DNA from: Nectonema munidae
Lineage: Eukaryota > Nematomorpha > Nectonematoida > Nectonematidae
DNA length: 64,000 nucleotides
Direction: 5' to 3'
Assembly: GCA_030549495.1 (NCBI GenBank)
Contig: JAUIRK010000952.1
Coordinates: 712,162-776,161, forward strand
This document shows positions 33,884-46,408 of this stretch, piece after piece (within the stretch, counting starts at the first letter, position 1; every line of letters starts with the position of its first letter). The notes under the pieces were generated by a model. The model searched no databases. It was not told the DNA's origin and saw nothing but the letters and a program-made list of their open reading frames with translations. A program made the translations under genes and the position numbers.

Positions 33884-35094
33884 AACCGTTAATTACCTAT
33901 CTTAATTTTCCACCGATGCAGATTCCGATACCATTTACATTTCAAAATTCCGATACAAATACTAAAAATATTTTAACTTGTAAACATCATAATTATAAGT
34001 CTCTATTAAATTATTAATCTATTAAAAATTGGAAATAAGTTCAATATTTACAATATGATATTAAATTGGAATGTAAAAAACATGAGCTTGGCTCATTCTA
34101 ATTTGTTTCTTCTGGGAGGATAAACTTATCCACCACAACTAAACGTCATCTAAAACTTTGGAAAAGTAAAACAAAATTGACCCACTTTATTGTTAAGTAG
34201 AAAATTAGATTTTCAACAGCTGAGAATAGGAGTCCAAAATCAAGGAAAATTTATTGACGTAATTTGTGAACGATACATAACTCCACCTATGACTCTAGTA
34301 TTTTTTTACATCAAGCTGTGAACAAAAAGGCAGCTTTCTTTAAAATGAATTTGATCTGATGTGTAGATTCCGCAGCTGGAGGAAACAAAGCAAGGCGAGC
34401 TTCAACCGGATGTTAGCCCCAACATAAGGTGAAAAGGAATGAGCAAGGGTAGTCAAAGATATAGGAATGAGAAACGTATATGAAGAAGACGAAAGTATTG
34501 ATCAACGTAACAATGAGAAAAATAAAAGTATAGGAAAATCAAGGAAATCATGCAGTAAAGAAGTAAAAGGCGCAAAAATGGAAGAGCAAGCGCTAAAGAA
34601 GGAATGGATGATGGATGGGAAAGACTGAGAATTGCAAGGAAGGCATATTTTTTTTGTAGTTTGATAACTTTGAAAAATGCAGAAAATGTAAGAGGTCATT
34701 TATTACTTTGTACGTGGTGAAAACAATTTTATGAAAGTAAGATCAAGAGATAATATTATAAAATGAATTTTCGAGTAACTCGGGAAATGAAGTATGTAAG
34801 GCGTATATACATTGAGACAGAAGACTGATTTTAAAAAGGTTAAGATGAAAAAAGGCGGGCTGTTGTAAGGAATTAAAATTAATAACGGTGAAGTACTTGC
34901 TTTTTATTTTACAGGTGAACTAAGAAGACATTAAGATACAAAAGAAAAAATTGATGTTTCATTCTCTAAAAAAAGACCATATGGGCGTGAGGATTTAGAT
35001 TAGATTAGACTTTTGATATGCATAGACCAAGATTTAGCCTTTCAAATTTTGAGAAGTGTATGTATGCTGGTGAAGCGAGATCACAGGACACACA
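33884..35094. other. Non-coding, probably decayed LINE 3' flank
   Basis: No gene seen. The stretch lies downstream of the minus-strand LINE at 35095-35812 and may hold its 3' UTR. Confidence 0.35.
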
Positions 35095-35812
35095 TCGAAA
35101 ACAATGGTTAAACATGCATGTATAATATATATAAAGCGTTAAACAAAGCATTATGTTTGAAAATTAGTGTTATATCGTCTGCATAAATGAAACATTCATA
35201 TTTACTTTTAAGAAGACAATCTTTAATGCATATAATAAAGAGAAAAGGCCCAAGAATATATCCTTGAAGAACTTCTGAAGTTACTGGAGATATTTGGGAT
35301 GAGGAATTATTGATGGAAACAAACTGGTGTTTATTGCTGAGGAAGCTTTCGAGCCAAATGGTCGGAAACCGAGACGGGGAAGTTTATCTAGAAGAAGTTC
35401 ATGATTGATTGTATCAGAAGCTATCGATAAGTCGAGGAAAGTGCAAATAGAAGAGAAAAATGTAGAGAAAGAATGAACTAGGTTCAGACGAGCTTTGATT
35501 CGGTAAAAAAGCGAACTTATTATATTTCAATAAGAAAGTATTTTGATGAAAAAGAAATATAATTAACATAATTTATCAAATATTCTACTAATGTTGGAAG
35601 AATCTGAAACTACACAACGATGTACGGGGCTTGTTGCATTTCAAAACAGGTATTACTTTAGCAAGCTTAAGGAGGGTGCGAAGCATGCAGGACGTTAAAC
35701 TAAGATTGAAAAGATGGAGAAGGGATAAATGGCAGCAATGACTTTGAAGATTAACTTCACCAATGCCTAATGATTTTAAATTTTTAAGAGAGGAAAACAG
35801 CAATAATCAAGT
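35095..35812 (-). mobile_element. Old LINE (CR1/Jockey-like) RT remnant
   Basis: The minus strand reads HLFNLSLTSCMLRTLLKLAK and VIPVLK at about 35640-35720. Then come LDLSIASDTINHELLLDKLP at about 35380-35440, an SPVTSEVLQGYILGPFLF block near 35240-35300, and YADDITLIF at about 35160-35190. These are RT domains in the CR1/L2/Jockey style. Several frame changes; very decayed. Confidence 0.75.
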
Positions 35813-37463
35813 CGTTGTAATGGTTTTTATCTAGATTGGAAGAAAAAGAATTGTGGTGAATTAGAATATCTAAATATGAAATCCATGAACAAAAAAATTC
35901 TCCGATACTTCATAAAAAACACGATTTTAAACTGTTTTTCAACCATCTTCTACACTTTATTTTTCTGTTCACGTCCAAGGAACATCAAGTTTATCATTTT
36001 GAAAAAAGGCGAATATAAACCTACTTTAGTAATTTCAAAATTCTGTATCCTTATTGGTTGTTAATGTAACGAATGCTCTCTCTTATTGGCTATTCATTAG
36101 ACAAATAATCAATTTTAGATTATTATTATTATTAGTAGTGTGAGCAGAGAAATTACAGGCCCTTCAAGTTCTTGCCTTTTCTGTGTTGCGGATTCGGTTT
36201 GTAATAAAATTCAGGATTCGAAATTGTTTTTTTAAGTATATTAAATGATAATTAAAAAAAAGGGTCTTTTTGTAACCATATGACAAGTGATGCTTCTTCA
36301 GTAGAATGCGTAAGTAAAAGTAGACTTTAAATTTCAAAGTACATTTGGAGTCGTAGTCCGGTTTTTTTTTGTTTTTTTTGTTTTTTTTTCGGTTTTATTT
36401 TTGGTTGATTTTTTTTAAGTTAAAAATATTGAACGCGCCAAAGCTAAAATATTGGCAAAAATATAGGCTTGAAACGAGTTGCGTCAAATTATGTGTTTTT
36501 AGTCATTCTATGTATCCCATGAATCTTTTTTAGGGGTTAAATCATGAAGCTTTTTTTTTTTTTAGAAAAAAAGGTCATCTTTCAAAGGCATGGATGTCTC
36601 CATGTTTTAATTGGATGCCAAAGTTTCTTCGTTGAAGCATTTTCATTTACTTTCTCGGTTTCAGAGTTAATAATAATTTATCCATTAGTATTGTAATTTG
36701 TAATAGTCATTTTTATTAGTAATAGTAATTTTTATCTATAATTTTGCTAATCTTGATCTATACAAAAAAATATGTATTTTCTTTTTATTAATGATCCTGT
36801 TAATGTTTTGAATAAAGTTCTTCTTCTTCTATTAGTATTGTAACTAAATTGCAGATAACGAAAAAAAGAGATATTTGATTCATAGATGAAACTTATTATA
36901 GATTTATTAAAGCAGTGATTATATTGATTAAAATTATTGAAGACAAATTATCCAAATTTATAAAAAAAAAAATTAAACAACTCTCATTTCACATATTTTT
37001 TTCTCTGAATATTCAAATAATAAATTGATAAAATACCATGGTTAATATAAAGAAAAAGTGTATTCACGAAGGATGATGAAAATCTATACCAATTCGCCAT
37101 GCCAATAAAGAAAAATAAATAAAAAGGCTTTGAATTTTTTAAAGTTGTGTTTTTTCACATTCAGATAATTTTAACACAAATAGATAGATATGCACTTAAA
37201 GTAATGCGAATTTTATCTCTGGTATAATTTAAACTTCCATAAAACCAAATAAAACATTCATCCTTTTTTTAATTGAAAATGCAACAAACTGGCTGGTGTG
37301 GATCTTTTCGCTTTGTGGCTCTTTTTTTGTTCTCGAGTGTCTTGTCTCATGAATTGAATTAATCCAACCACAATTTTCTGTTCATCCATCACATTGGAGA
37401 TCTAAGGTTCAATCGTGTCTCATGCCATTGACTCTCTTGCATGTTGTAGGAATGTCTTGTCGT
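35813..37463. other. Non-coding with repeat scraps
   Basis: GTTTTGAATAAAG followed by four TTC units at about 36812-36832 looks like a LINE 3' tail. T-rich runs occur near 36361-36415. No exon seen. Confidence 0.4.
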
Positions 37464-37471
37464 ATCAAGAC

Positions 37472-38197
37472 TAGAGCTTTTGATTTCTCGATAAAATTTA
37501 ATTCTCGAGAAACGAGAAAAAAAATATACGCTTCTCGAGACTCGAGAAAAGTTTCGAGAAATTAAAAAATATTTTACGAAAAAAAAATTTATTTTGTTTT
37601 ATTAGTAAAATAACTTTTTAAAAAAACAGGAGTATTTAAAGTTTCGTTTTTCAAACTCAATCGTTTTGGAGATAAAATTCTTCCGCATTGACAAGAAGTT
37701 GGTTGGATGCATAAAGGAGAATTTTTTAACAATTGCATCGATTGTGATAAATCAAAATTTTTGTTTTGTTTGAACATCTGTAGTTCTTCTTCTATTGTAC
37801 TAACTTTTTCTTCTTTTTTATCATACATGAATTCTTTAATTTCTCTATTTAAACTTTGAGTTAGAGATTCTTCTTCAAACTCATCAACAGATTAGACTTG
37901 AATTTGGCTTTCTTGTATAACAGTTCCATGCTCCTAATAATGAGAAAAAATTTTATCAAAAATATTTTTTGCACATTCTAAAATTTCTTCAAAATTATAA
38001 TATTCAAAAGTTGATCGTGCATTACACATAATTATTTATTTTTTATTAATATTTATTCAAAATTTAACATGTTTTCAGTAATAAAAATTTTTTTTAAATT
38101 CTTTCGTCTCGACAAAAATTTCTCGAGAATCAAGAAATAAAAAAATTCTAAAATTCTCGAGAATTGAGATTCGAGAAATCTCGAGACAGAAGCTCTA
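37472..38197 (-). mobile_element. hAT element, TAGAGCTT family, copy 1 (726 bp)
   Basis: Ends TAGAGCTTTTGATTTCTCG and, inverted, TAGAGCTTCTGTCTCGAG. Flanked by an exact ATCAAGAC duplication (37464-37471 and 38198-38205). The subterminal regions repeat TCTCGAGAA words. Encodes a hAT C-terminal remnant on the minus strand. Internally deleted, non-autonomous. Confidence 0.94.
37589..37828 (-). pseudogene. hAT transposase C-terminal dimerisation remnant
   Basis: Minus strand: EEKVSTIEEELQMFKQNKNF, SMQLLKNSPLCIQPTSCQCG, then SPKRLSLKNETLNTPVFLKS. This is the end of the hAT dimerisation domain, where P-T-S-x-x-x-E-R-x-F-S is usual. Here the ERIFSNVS block is deleted compared with the sister copy at 58366-58623. 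Confidence 0.8.
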
Positions 38198-38224
38198 ATC
38201 AAGACTGTACAATTCTATTATAAG

Positions 38225-39103
38225 TAGAATTTCGGTTTTCTCGATAAAATAATTTTCCCGAGAATCCAGATTTTTCTCAAGAAAATGGAATAAAAACTTA
38301 ATAATTTAATTAACTTAATTATTTTTTTTAATTAAAAATTTTTTTCTTTTAAAATCTCAATTTTTTATAGTTACTGTTTTGAGATAAAATCTTATACACA
38401 ATTGAAAGAGGTAGCAAAGCATTTTAGAGGATTCTTATTAATAGTTTAGAACAGAGTTTCTCAACCTTTGTTGAATCACGTAATTTTTGTCAAAAATGGC
38501 ATTCAGGTAGATAATCGTTTTATTTTTTTCAAAAACTATTTTTTACATAAGAATTTAATGTAGTAAAATTTACAATCAAAGAGAAATTTTTCTAATCATA
38601 AATATGTGCTGAAAGATCACAATTCTTCAGAATTAAAGACTCTTAAACTCAAAATAGAAGAATGCATAATCAATCTTTAGGGAATCTAAAGAAGCAAATT
38701 TTGGAGAAATGTTTATTGAACTCCTTTTTTTATGCGAAGCTTCAATCATATTTAAAATTAAAGATTCCTTTATTTTCGATTGAATAAAAATGGGAAAATA
38801 AAGAGAATAATTTTTTCCAATCTCGTGTGCATTTTCTAGAGAATCGAGGAGCAAACATTTTTTAAAAATTAATTCCGATTTTAAAACAATCACAAGTCTT
38901 CTCAATAGAGTTGTCGGGTGTTTACAAGTTTACAAGGGGTGGGGGGTTGGTATTACTTTATTTATTAAAGAAAAAGACAATTCACAAAAATTTAAAACTT
39001 ATATATATGCCGTCAAGCGTCATATAACCATAGGATCTTTATGAAATTTTTTTATTGAAGTCTCGAGAAATGAGATTCCAAAAATCGCGACACAGAAACT
39101 CTA
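38225..39103. mobile_element. hAT element, TAGAGCTT family, diverged copy 2 (879 bp)
   Basis: The left end TAGAATTTCGGTTTTCTCGA aligns with the family start; the right end ATCGCGACACAGAAACTCTA aligns with its end. Duplication ATTATAAG/AATATAAG (7 of 8). Older than copy 1, which lies only 27 bp away. From 38456 it contains CAGAGTTTCTCAACC, another hAT-like start whose following sequence is shared with 41738-41860. Confidence 0.78.
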
Positions 39104-39933
39104 AATATAAGGCCATGCTTCGCTTCCACACATTATTTAAAAAGTAAGTGTGTAGAATTGGAAATCATTTGATGTGTATATACTCAAATAATAGAAAATA
39201 TGGTTCCAATCAAATTAATTAGTTAATAAATAAATTAATAAATTAGTAATTAAGTAAATAAATAAATTAATTAGTTTTCTTTGCTTCACAATTCATTCAA
39301 AACTTTTAATACGATTTTTTTGACCTCTGTGTAGACAAAAAATCGTATTAAAAGTTTTGAATGAAATATAAATGAAACAAAACTGGTTATTCAGTATTTA
39401 CCTTTTAAGCTTTTATCCCAGAACAATTTTTCTAGAGTTTTTTGTTATAATTTTTCTTTAAAACTTTAAGAGAAAACCGTATAACCTTGAAGTCTTTTAA
39501 TATTTATTATTACCAATTTTGCCATTTCAATTCCTAAAAAGAGATAGTTATTTAATTAAAACTCATATGGCAATTTAGGTAATCGGAAGATTATATATAA
39601 TTATGAAGAAATTTTTTGAAACAAGTCCAGATATAAAATTATGTAGTGTGCAGCAAATTCAAGGACAACATTTTGTATTTTTAATAAAAGATAATTAATA
39701 TGAAAAATACTTTGAAAGTGAAAGGTGACATTTTATACTTAAAAAAACAGATTTATACGCACATTATTCACAGTTTTAATTTTTCCAAACCCCTTTTTGT
39801 AGGATGGCATCGATATTTGAAAAATGAGAAATAAACTTATTTTATATAAAATTGTATGTGAATGCTTTTTAGAACATCTATAAGAATGGCTTCTTAATTC
39901 GACGTATGAAATGGCTTAGAACGAAAGTGTATA
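39104..39933. other. Spacer upstream of liprin-beta exon
   Basis: AT-rich, with TAAATAAATTAAT simple repeats near 39220-39280 and a 29-bp-arm palindrome at 39292-39365. No upstream liprin-beta exon recognised. Confidence 0.45.
39292..39365. repeat. Perfect palindrome, 29-bp arms
   Basis: The left arm from TTCATTCAAAACTTTTAATA is exactly mirrored by an arm ending TTTTGAATGAA. A 16-base loop containing GACCTCTGTGTAGAC separates the arms. It could be the remains of a tiny inverted-repeat element. Confidence 0.85.
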
Positions 39934-42900
39934 ATGAAATACACACAAGCGTATTGCGCATCTCCACAAAGTAATGATGATCTGGGCCAGTGGCTATCGA
40001 GTATCGGTCTTGGCCATTATTCAGCGTGTGCGAAAGATAACGAACTTCGCGTCAAAGACATTACCGCAAACCGCCAGCGAGTTTTCAACATCTTGTCCAT
40101 TAAACATCCGATGCATTTGAAGAAAGCAAATCTAGCGCTACAAGAATCTTTTTCTCCTTCAAAGTCTCCATGCACCCTAACACCTTGCTTAAACACTGCT
40201 CATCCAAGTAATAATGTCGCCGTCCTTGATTGGCTGGATGATATAGGCTTGCCTCAGTACAAAGAACCATTTTCAGATTGCTTAATCGATGCTAGGGTAT
40301 CATCATCTTTTCAGTTTATTCCCTTTTTTATTTTCAAAATCAAAAATGTGTCATATTACTTTCTTAAGCTTATGAAGATATGAGAATTTCAAGTTTTCAT
40401 GTTACATTTATTTACCGCTAAATCAAGTTAGCTTTTAAAATATTAAAGATGACATATTGAATACCTTTTCACATGTATAACAGGAAGCAAAGTCAATATC
40501 ATTATTTAATAAGCATATTAATGAATCAAATATTCATTGATTACTCGAAAATACACCAGAGTAATGCAATGAAAATGTAATTTTTGTGGAACTGTTCAGT
40601 TATTATCATTTTTAGACAAAACTATGTATGAATGAAGTATTGATTGATTACTCTGTACTCTTTTTAGTAAAAAAGATTCTGCATTGTTACTTGAAATTAA
40701 TAAAATTTGTAGCAAAGAAATATCAATTTAAATTACCAACAGAAAACCATATATATAATATATAATGTTTGGGAGAAAAATTTACTAGAGACCTTAAATT
40801 TATGTGAATTAGCTATTCCATTCTCTAAGTTATACGCGATGTATCAAATTTACTTACCTAAATCTTCTATGAATAATATATTAAAAAAATATATAATACA
40901 AATCTTCACTAAAGTAAAGAATATTGGAGGCATTTATTTGCAAGGTAAAAACATCAAACAAATCTTTTTGATCATATTTGCTTACTCTATTATTACGTTT
41001 CGATTTTCTTCGATACTTTTTTTAAATATCGGTATTTAAACATTTTTGTTTTAACATAATGACATAGAGTATTTTTAAAAGCAATCCAACCCTGTTGGAT
41101 AATAATTACTTTTATACTGTGTTAGTTGTCAGAATTTGACTTAATTTTTAGACTTTAGATGTTATAACGCATGAAGAATTGATAAAGTTTTGCTCAGTTA
41201 CCTCCAAATTTCATCATCTCTCTATCATGCGAGGCATAGAGTGTCTTCGACGTGTTAATTTTGATTTTGCATCTCTGCAAAGAACTTCCTTGGACAAAGA
41301 CAACACCACCAACCATACAAATTCAGCTGAAAATGTTTTATTGTGGACCAACCATAGGGTTATGGAGTGGTTGAGGTATCAATAACTTTTTTTATTGGAT
41401 TCTTCCTATTATAATATTCACCAGTTTTTCTTCATGTTGTAATTTGAATATATCAAGAATAATACTCTGGTTTAAATTTGGAGTTTGGCTGTATCAATTA
41501 CTATTTGTACATTCTGGTGTTTGTTTTGAGGCGGCTTAAAGTATGAATAAAATTCCCAAAGTTTATTTTTTAATAGTCTTTATTATTATTATCAATGACT
41601 CTTTTGATCAAAAAGTGAAAAGAAGGAATTTTTATCTCTGGTTGAATATTCTGGGATCATCGGTATCCAAAAAATTAATATAACGATCTATTAGATGTAA
41701 AAAGTGGAGTTTTTTTTTATTGTTTCTTCGGTTTAAAACAGAGTTTTCCAACTTTAAGAAAATAGTTCGACATGGATGAAATTTTTACATAAGAATGAAA
41801 TGGTATCAGAATTTAAATCATAGCTAAAATTTTCTAATCATAAATTTCAGCTGTAACATCATTTATTTTTTTATAATTAAACTATTGAATGGAACAAATT
41901 AAAGTTTATAAAAAAATTCTAAAGATTTTCATTATTTTTTTACTTCATAGCTCGCGATTTTTAAATTCCTTTACAATCTCATCAGGCGATTTATACAAAA
42001 AGGAAGGAGATGAAAACTTCTAAATTTGGGATCTTGTAAAATTAAGTTATTCGTCCTTCTTTCCTTAAGATCTCACTTCTTTTAGTGAAATTTTGTTCAC
42101 ATATTCAAGTTACTTTTTAAACAAAAAAAGTAAAAAGTACTTTTTTTTTTTTTTAAAGTTACTTTTTGCCTGGATTATACTGATTTGACACTTTAACCTG
42201 ATTCGCGATTTTGAGATAAAAAAATTTAGTGAAAAAGTTGTAAAAAAAACTTCATTTTTCTGTGTGTTTAAGCAATGACTTTTTTATTTTACCAAAATCT
42301 ATTCCAAACGCAAAGGCTGATGGTGAAATAATCACAGCAGATAATTTTTCTTATAAAAATTATTATTATTAAAAATTTAATAATTTTTTTATTATTATTA
42401 AAAATTTAATAATTTTTCTCAATCGGTGTAAAACAAAAATTTGCTCTGTGATAGATTTATCTGACAAAATTTGAAAAAATCAAAATCTTTATTTAACGCA
42501 TTAAGTCCCAATGCTTCCAATTGGGAACATAAGTAATTTCATCTTCGTCTGCTTTTTTCAATGACTTTGAATATAAATCGTCTGCGTTTTTTTAGATATC
42601 GTCTGATTTCTATGATAGAAAATTGGTTAATTTAAAGCGAAACAGCACATATTGAAGGATGCTTGATTAATAATAAAGAAATAATTGAATAAACAGAAAG
42701 CTGGGTTAAAATTTTTTATAAAAAAAATCATATAATATATTATGCTCTGTCTATATATATATAACCCTTGTGTACTATTTTTTAGTAATAATTATATTAT
42801 GGGTATTTTTTTAATGGGAATAACAACCAATAATCTTAAAATAAAACTTAATAAATATATACATATACAACTTCTTCTTCTTCTTCTTCATCATCTTATC

Positions 42901-43572
42901 CCCTAAATGGGGGTCGATGGCTTGATCCTGTTTCTCCATAGGTTCCTGTCCTTCGCATCGCTTTCTTTCAACTCAAATTTTTCCATGGACCTTTTCAAAT
43001 CATCCCTCCATCTCAATCTTTGCCTAATTATTTAACTAATTTTATATACATATACAACTATTTCAATAAAATAGTAACAAGCATTGATAATTTATGAAAC
43101 ACATTGATTCTGCAGAAAATATACTATCAATATGTCAAATAAGTAGAAGTACAAACAAATAATGGTTCCCTATTTTCGAATTAAACTTTCGGAAAATCTC
43201 CCATGAAAAGTGTTGGCAAGTATTCGTCTTTGTAAAAAGTAAACATTTGAGAAACAAGTGCGCGTGGTCGTCTAGTCGAGGTGCTTGGCTTTAGCGCCAC
43301 ACGAGGTCGTGGGTTCGATTTAGCAGCCGTGCCTTTTTTATGCCTTCTCAATGGAAACACGTGCGATGCATCCACCTTTACAGCATTTCTTAACTTTAGA
43401 AGCATAAATCTGTGTGAATTTGCGATCTCCTTACGCGGCTCAGGCATCCACGGTGCTTTGATGTTTTTAGAGCCAAAGTTTACAGCTGATTCCTTTTCCG
43501 ACATCCTCAAAATTTCACGAGAGAAAACTCTTTTGCGTCGACACATTCTGTTGGCCTTCAATGAATTACTAG
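39934..43572 (+). CDS. PPFIBP: Liprin-beta, three exons carrying the three SAM domains (partial)
   Basis: Synaptic/adhesion scaffold of the liprin family. Exons: 39934-40296 (5' limit uncertain), 41152-41375 and 43400-43572. All junctions are GT/AG, and phases 0, 2 and 1 are consistent. Exon 1 holds SAM1 (LGQWLSSIGLGHYSACAKDN to IKHPMHLKKANLAL) and the start of SAM2 (LDWLDDIGLPQYKEPFSD). Exon 2 completes SAM2 (VTSKFHHLSIMRGIECLRRV) and starts SAM3 (VLLWTNHRVMEWLR). Exon 3 completes SAM3 (LRGSGIHGALMFLEPKF, KTLLRRHILLAFNELLG). This matches liprin-beta rather than liprin-alpha. The N-terminal coiled coil and the C-terminal tail are not found nearby, so the gene is partial here, possibly a short or degenerate copy. 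Intron 2 contains a piggyBac-type MITE, a LINE 3' end and a SINE. Confidence 0.9.
41738..41865 (+). repeat. hAT-like repeat shared with 38456-38625
   Basis: CAGAGTTTTCCAACTT, then ACATAAGAATGAAATGGTA and TTTTCTAATCATAAAT, line up in order with 38456-38610. Same family, truncated. In liprin-beta intron 2. Confidence 0.55.
42497..42626 (+). mobile_element. piggyBac-type MITE, copy D (130 bp)
   Basis: TTAA at 42493-42496 and 42627-42630. The interior is nearly identical to copy A, including CATCTTCGTCTGCTTTTTTC. The ends are more diverged (CGCATTAAG left; TTGG right). In liprin-beta intron 2. Confidence 0.82.
42869..43026 (-). mobile_element. LINE 3' end fragment
   Basis: The minus strand encodes RQRLRWRDDLKRSMEKFELK, then DAKDRNLWRNRIKPSTPI and a stop, a typical LINE C-terminus. 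It is followed by ATGATGAAG and a run of AAG units (seen as CTT on the plus strand). 5'-truncated insertion inside liprin-beta intron 2. Confidence 0.85.
43259..43385 (+). repeat. tRNA-derived SINE, copy 4
   Basis: A-box-like TGGTCGTCTAGTCGAGG at 43265 and B box GGTTCGATT at 43312, then the family tail TATGCCTTCTCAATGGAAAC. It ends about 15 bp before the acceptor of liprin-beta exon 3 (43400). Confidence 0.75.
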
Positions 43573-44540
43573 GTTTGCTTATTTGTATACTAAATCACGT
43601 TTCACATTCATTTTTGAAGATGCGTAATTTCAAGGATTTGCTCCCATTATTTTGGATCTTTTTCCCAAATATGATAAATTATACAAATTGTATTTTGCAT
43701 ATACACGCTGATTTTTCAAAGGAATGCTTGGAATATGATGAAAAGAGACAATTAATCGAAGAATTCAGAGGGATATAACCCTTACAAGCATGAATGTGGT
43801 TTCGTTTAAAGGTTATATGAAATATTTCCGCGCTTAAAGCAAACACTACCTTGATTTGCGATCTAATAACTCATTCATGCTATTTTTTAAATCATATAAC
43901 AAAAACTTTACAGGAACTAATCTATTTTAATTTTTATACTCTTAAAAAGATAGAAATTGCCTATTTATTTCCCAATGTTCCAAAAATAAAACGTTTGTGA
44001 TAACTTCCTTGTTAAGTTCAATTGTCTTCCTAAAAAGATTCGATCTACTAGAAAATGCAAAACTTGTTCCAAAAAAAGATATCCAAAAAAGTTAAGTTCA
44101 TCTTAAGTGTTAATTTTTCTTTAAGCAATGAAATCGAAAGTATTAATTTGCACTTTGACATTTAAGTTTAGGAATAAAAAACTTATTGAACTTACAAAGT
44201 TTCTAAGTAAATAAAAATCAATATTTGAAAGATTTTAGAATAGATTTTTTATACTTTCTACGACTAGTAGTTAGCGTCGAAGTTATGAAAGAAATTCTGA
44301 AAGCTTTTGTGAGGAAATAGGAGGCATTTTTGATTGTGACAAAGGATTAACTTTGATTAAAAAATTTTTTTTAGAAATATATATTTTTGATCGAATTTAG
44401 ATGATTACTATGAACGTTTCATAATGTCAATGATACTGTCTTATAGGAAAAGAAAAAATGCACGAAACCATTTTAGATTAGTGTAGCTTTAATGATAAAA
44501 ATCAAATATAGCAAATTAAAATAAATTTTTCCTTAAGCAA
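43573..44540. other. Non-coding downstream of liprin-beta exon 3
   Basis: No further liprin exon recognised. A word CTTTAAGCAATGAAATCGAAA near 44120 recurs at about 44530 with small changes, so repeats begin here. Confidence 0.4.
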
Positions 44541-46408
44541 TGAAATGGAAAATTTATAGTTTGTGGGAGCAAAAATTTGTCAAAATATTGATTTAATATC
44601 GATGATTTAAATATGACAGCTCATATCAAAATTAAATTATTTATTGATGAATCTAGTGGTGATATTCATTTTTTTTTATAAAAAACAGTCAAACCTGTTA
44701 AAAAATAATTTAAATTTGACAGCTCATGTCAAATTTAAATTTTTTTATTGTTATAAAAAGTTTTTTTACACATATATACCCATTTTCAGGTATGCGGAGT
44801 TTACTGGTGATGTTAATTTTTATGAAAATCAGTTAAACGTGTTAAAACATCGATTAAATCTGTCAATCAATGTTAAATATATAAACTTCCAAATAAATTC
44901 TACTTGCAGTATATCTCTAGTAATTATTTTCTTAATTTATTTAATAAACCAACTTTTGGTGTTAATTCACTCAAAATATTTCATATTTTTCAGTAAATTA
45001 GGTATCTCGATAGGACCTCCATAGTTTTGGCTACAAAATCGTTAGCGGCTCGTAGTCTATACCTTGTTTCTTCTATACTTTATACAGTATGTAATCTTGT
45101 TATTCATTCTATGATTATCCCTTCTTGCTAGCTCTTCTTTCATCAGAAATTAATTTTTGTTCGAAAAAACTTTTTTTTTTAAATTTATTTTTAACAGATT
45201 TTGCCCTCTCTTTAAGCATTCTGATTAAGGAATCTTCTTGATGATCTTACTCTTTTTTTTATCAGTATTGTGAATTTTATTTTCAGGTCAGTATTCAGCC
45301 TGAATATTTGTCAACCAATCCCAGTTCAAAATTTTTTTCTGATGAAATCAATTGTTTAATTACAAAAAGTTTTCTAGTATTGGCATCTTTTGATAATAAA
45401 AAAATTAGATTTTCTGTCTATCATAGTGAAATGATGATTGTAATCTTAGCTGATAAGCTTTAGGTTTAAAGATTTTTCATTTCCAAAAGAGGAACTTTTT
45501 CCACAGTCAAAATCTTTTTTGAAGCACCCAACATTGGATCATTACACCATTATTAATTGGAACATGATAGATCTTCCATTTAGTCAAGATACGCATTTTT
45601 TTATATAAATTATTTGTTTTCAGGTTGTTTCTTTCTTTCTCTTATCTTCTTATAAAATTTATTTATTAAAGATTTTTAATACGTTTTGTTTTTTTTAATA
45701 AATATTTCATACTCAAAACAAGATTGAAGGAAGTATTATTAACCAAAATATATTAAATGTTACAGAAATGATTTTTTTGAAGAAAAAAAATGATTATTAT
45801 CAAGGATCAGGTATTTGCTAAAATGGAGAACAGAAATAAAAACAGATATTTTATTTAAAATTTTGAAAATATTTTTAGAGACAAATTTTAGAAGTAAACC
45901 GCAAATTTGATTAACACCTATATGTATTTTGAAATTTTAAATGCAAAAAGTGAGTCCAGAAATGAAACCAGCATGACCGATTTAGTTTAAAAAACATACA
46001 TTTTAGTTAAAATTTGAATAATGTTCTATTAGATATATTTTTCATCAATCAAAATTTTGATTGACATTTTCTAAAAAGTAGCCAATGTTTATTGAAAAAT
46101 TAAATATATATATACATGCGTTCAAAACTGTATATAATTATAAATTTTCAAGGGATATCTAATGTAGACACTAAGTTATAAGATTAACTACAGATAATAT
46201 CAAAAAAATTTTGAAAAATTTTAATTTTTGATTTTGATTGACAGTTTTTGACATCAAAGAGACACACACACCTACCATAAAAATGATTAAAAGATGCAGC
46301 TATGTATTTTAGGAAAAGTCAAGAAAATTGAGGGGATATTGTCCACCCCATTTTGTACAATAACTTTATTTAAGGGGAGGATGTTTTACATTCCTATCAC
46401 TAATAGGG
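44541..46408 (+). mobile_element. Large TTAA-flanked repeat, short copy
   Basis: Same modules and order as 59763-64000: about two A units (44620-44880), a unique middle (44995-45780, with TCTCGATAGGACCTCC and CGGCTCGTAGTCT), about one B unit (45850-46020), then a tail (46025-46250, TTGATTGACATTTTCTAAAA). The right end CACTAATAGGG at 46398-46408 is followed by TTAA and is the inverse of the left end of the other copy (CCCTATTAGTG at 59763). The left limit is not defined. No transposase seen. Confidence 0.75.

Noticed and set aside
38633-38905. 90-codon minus-strand frame
   Set aside because: Inside a diverged hAT copy; does not match the dimerisation domain of its sister copies and has no other homology I recognise.
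44644-45024. 126-codon frame with hydrophobic stretches
   Set aside because: Translation of A units of the large repeat; Phe/Ile-rich because of AT content.
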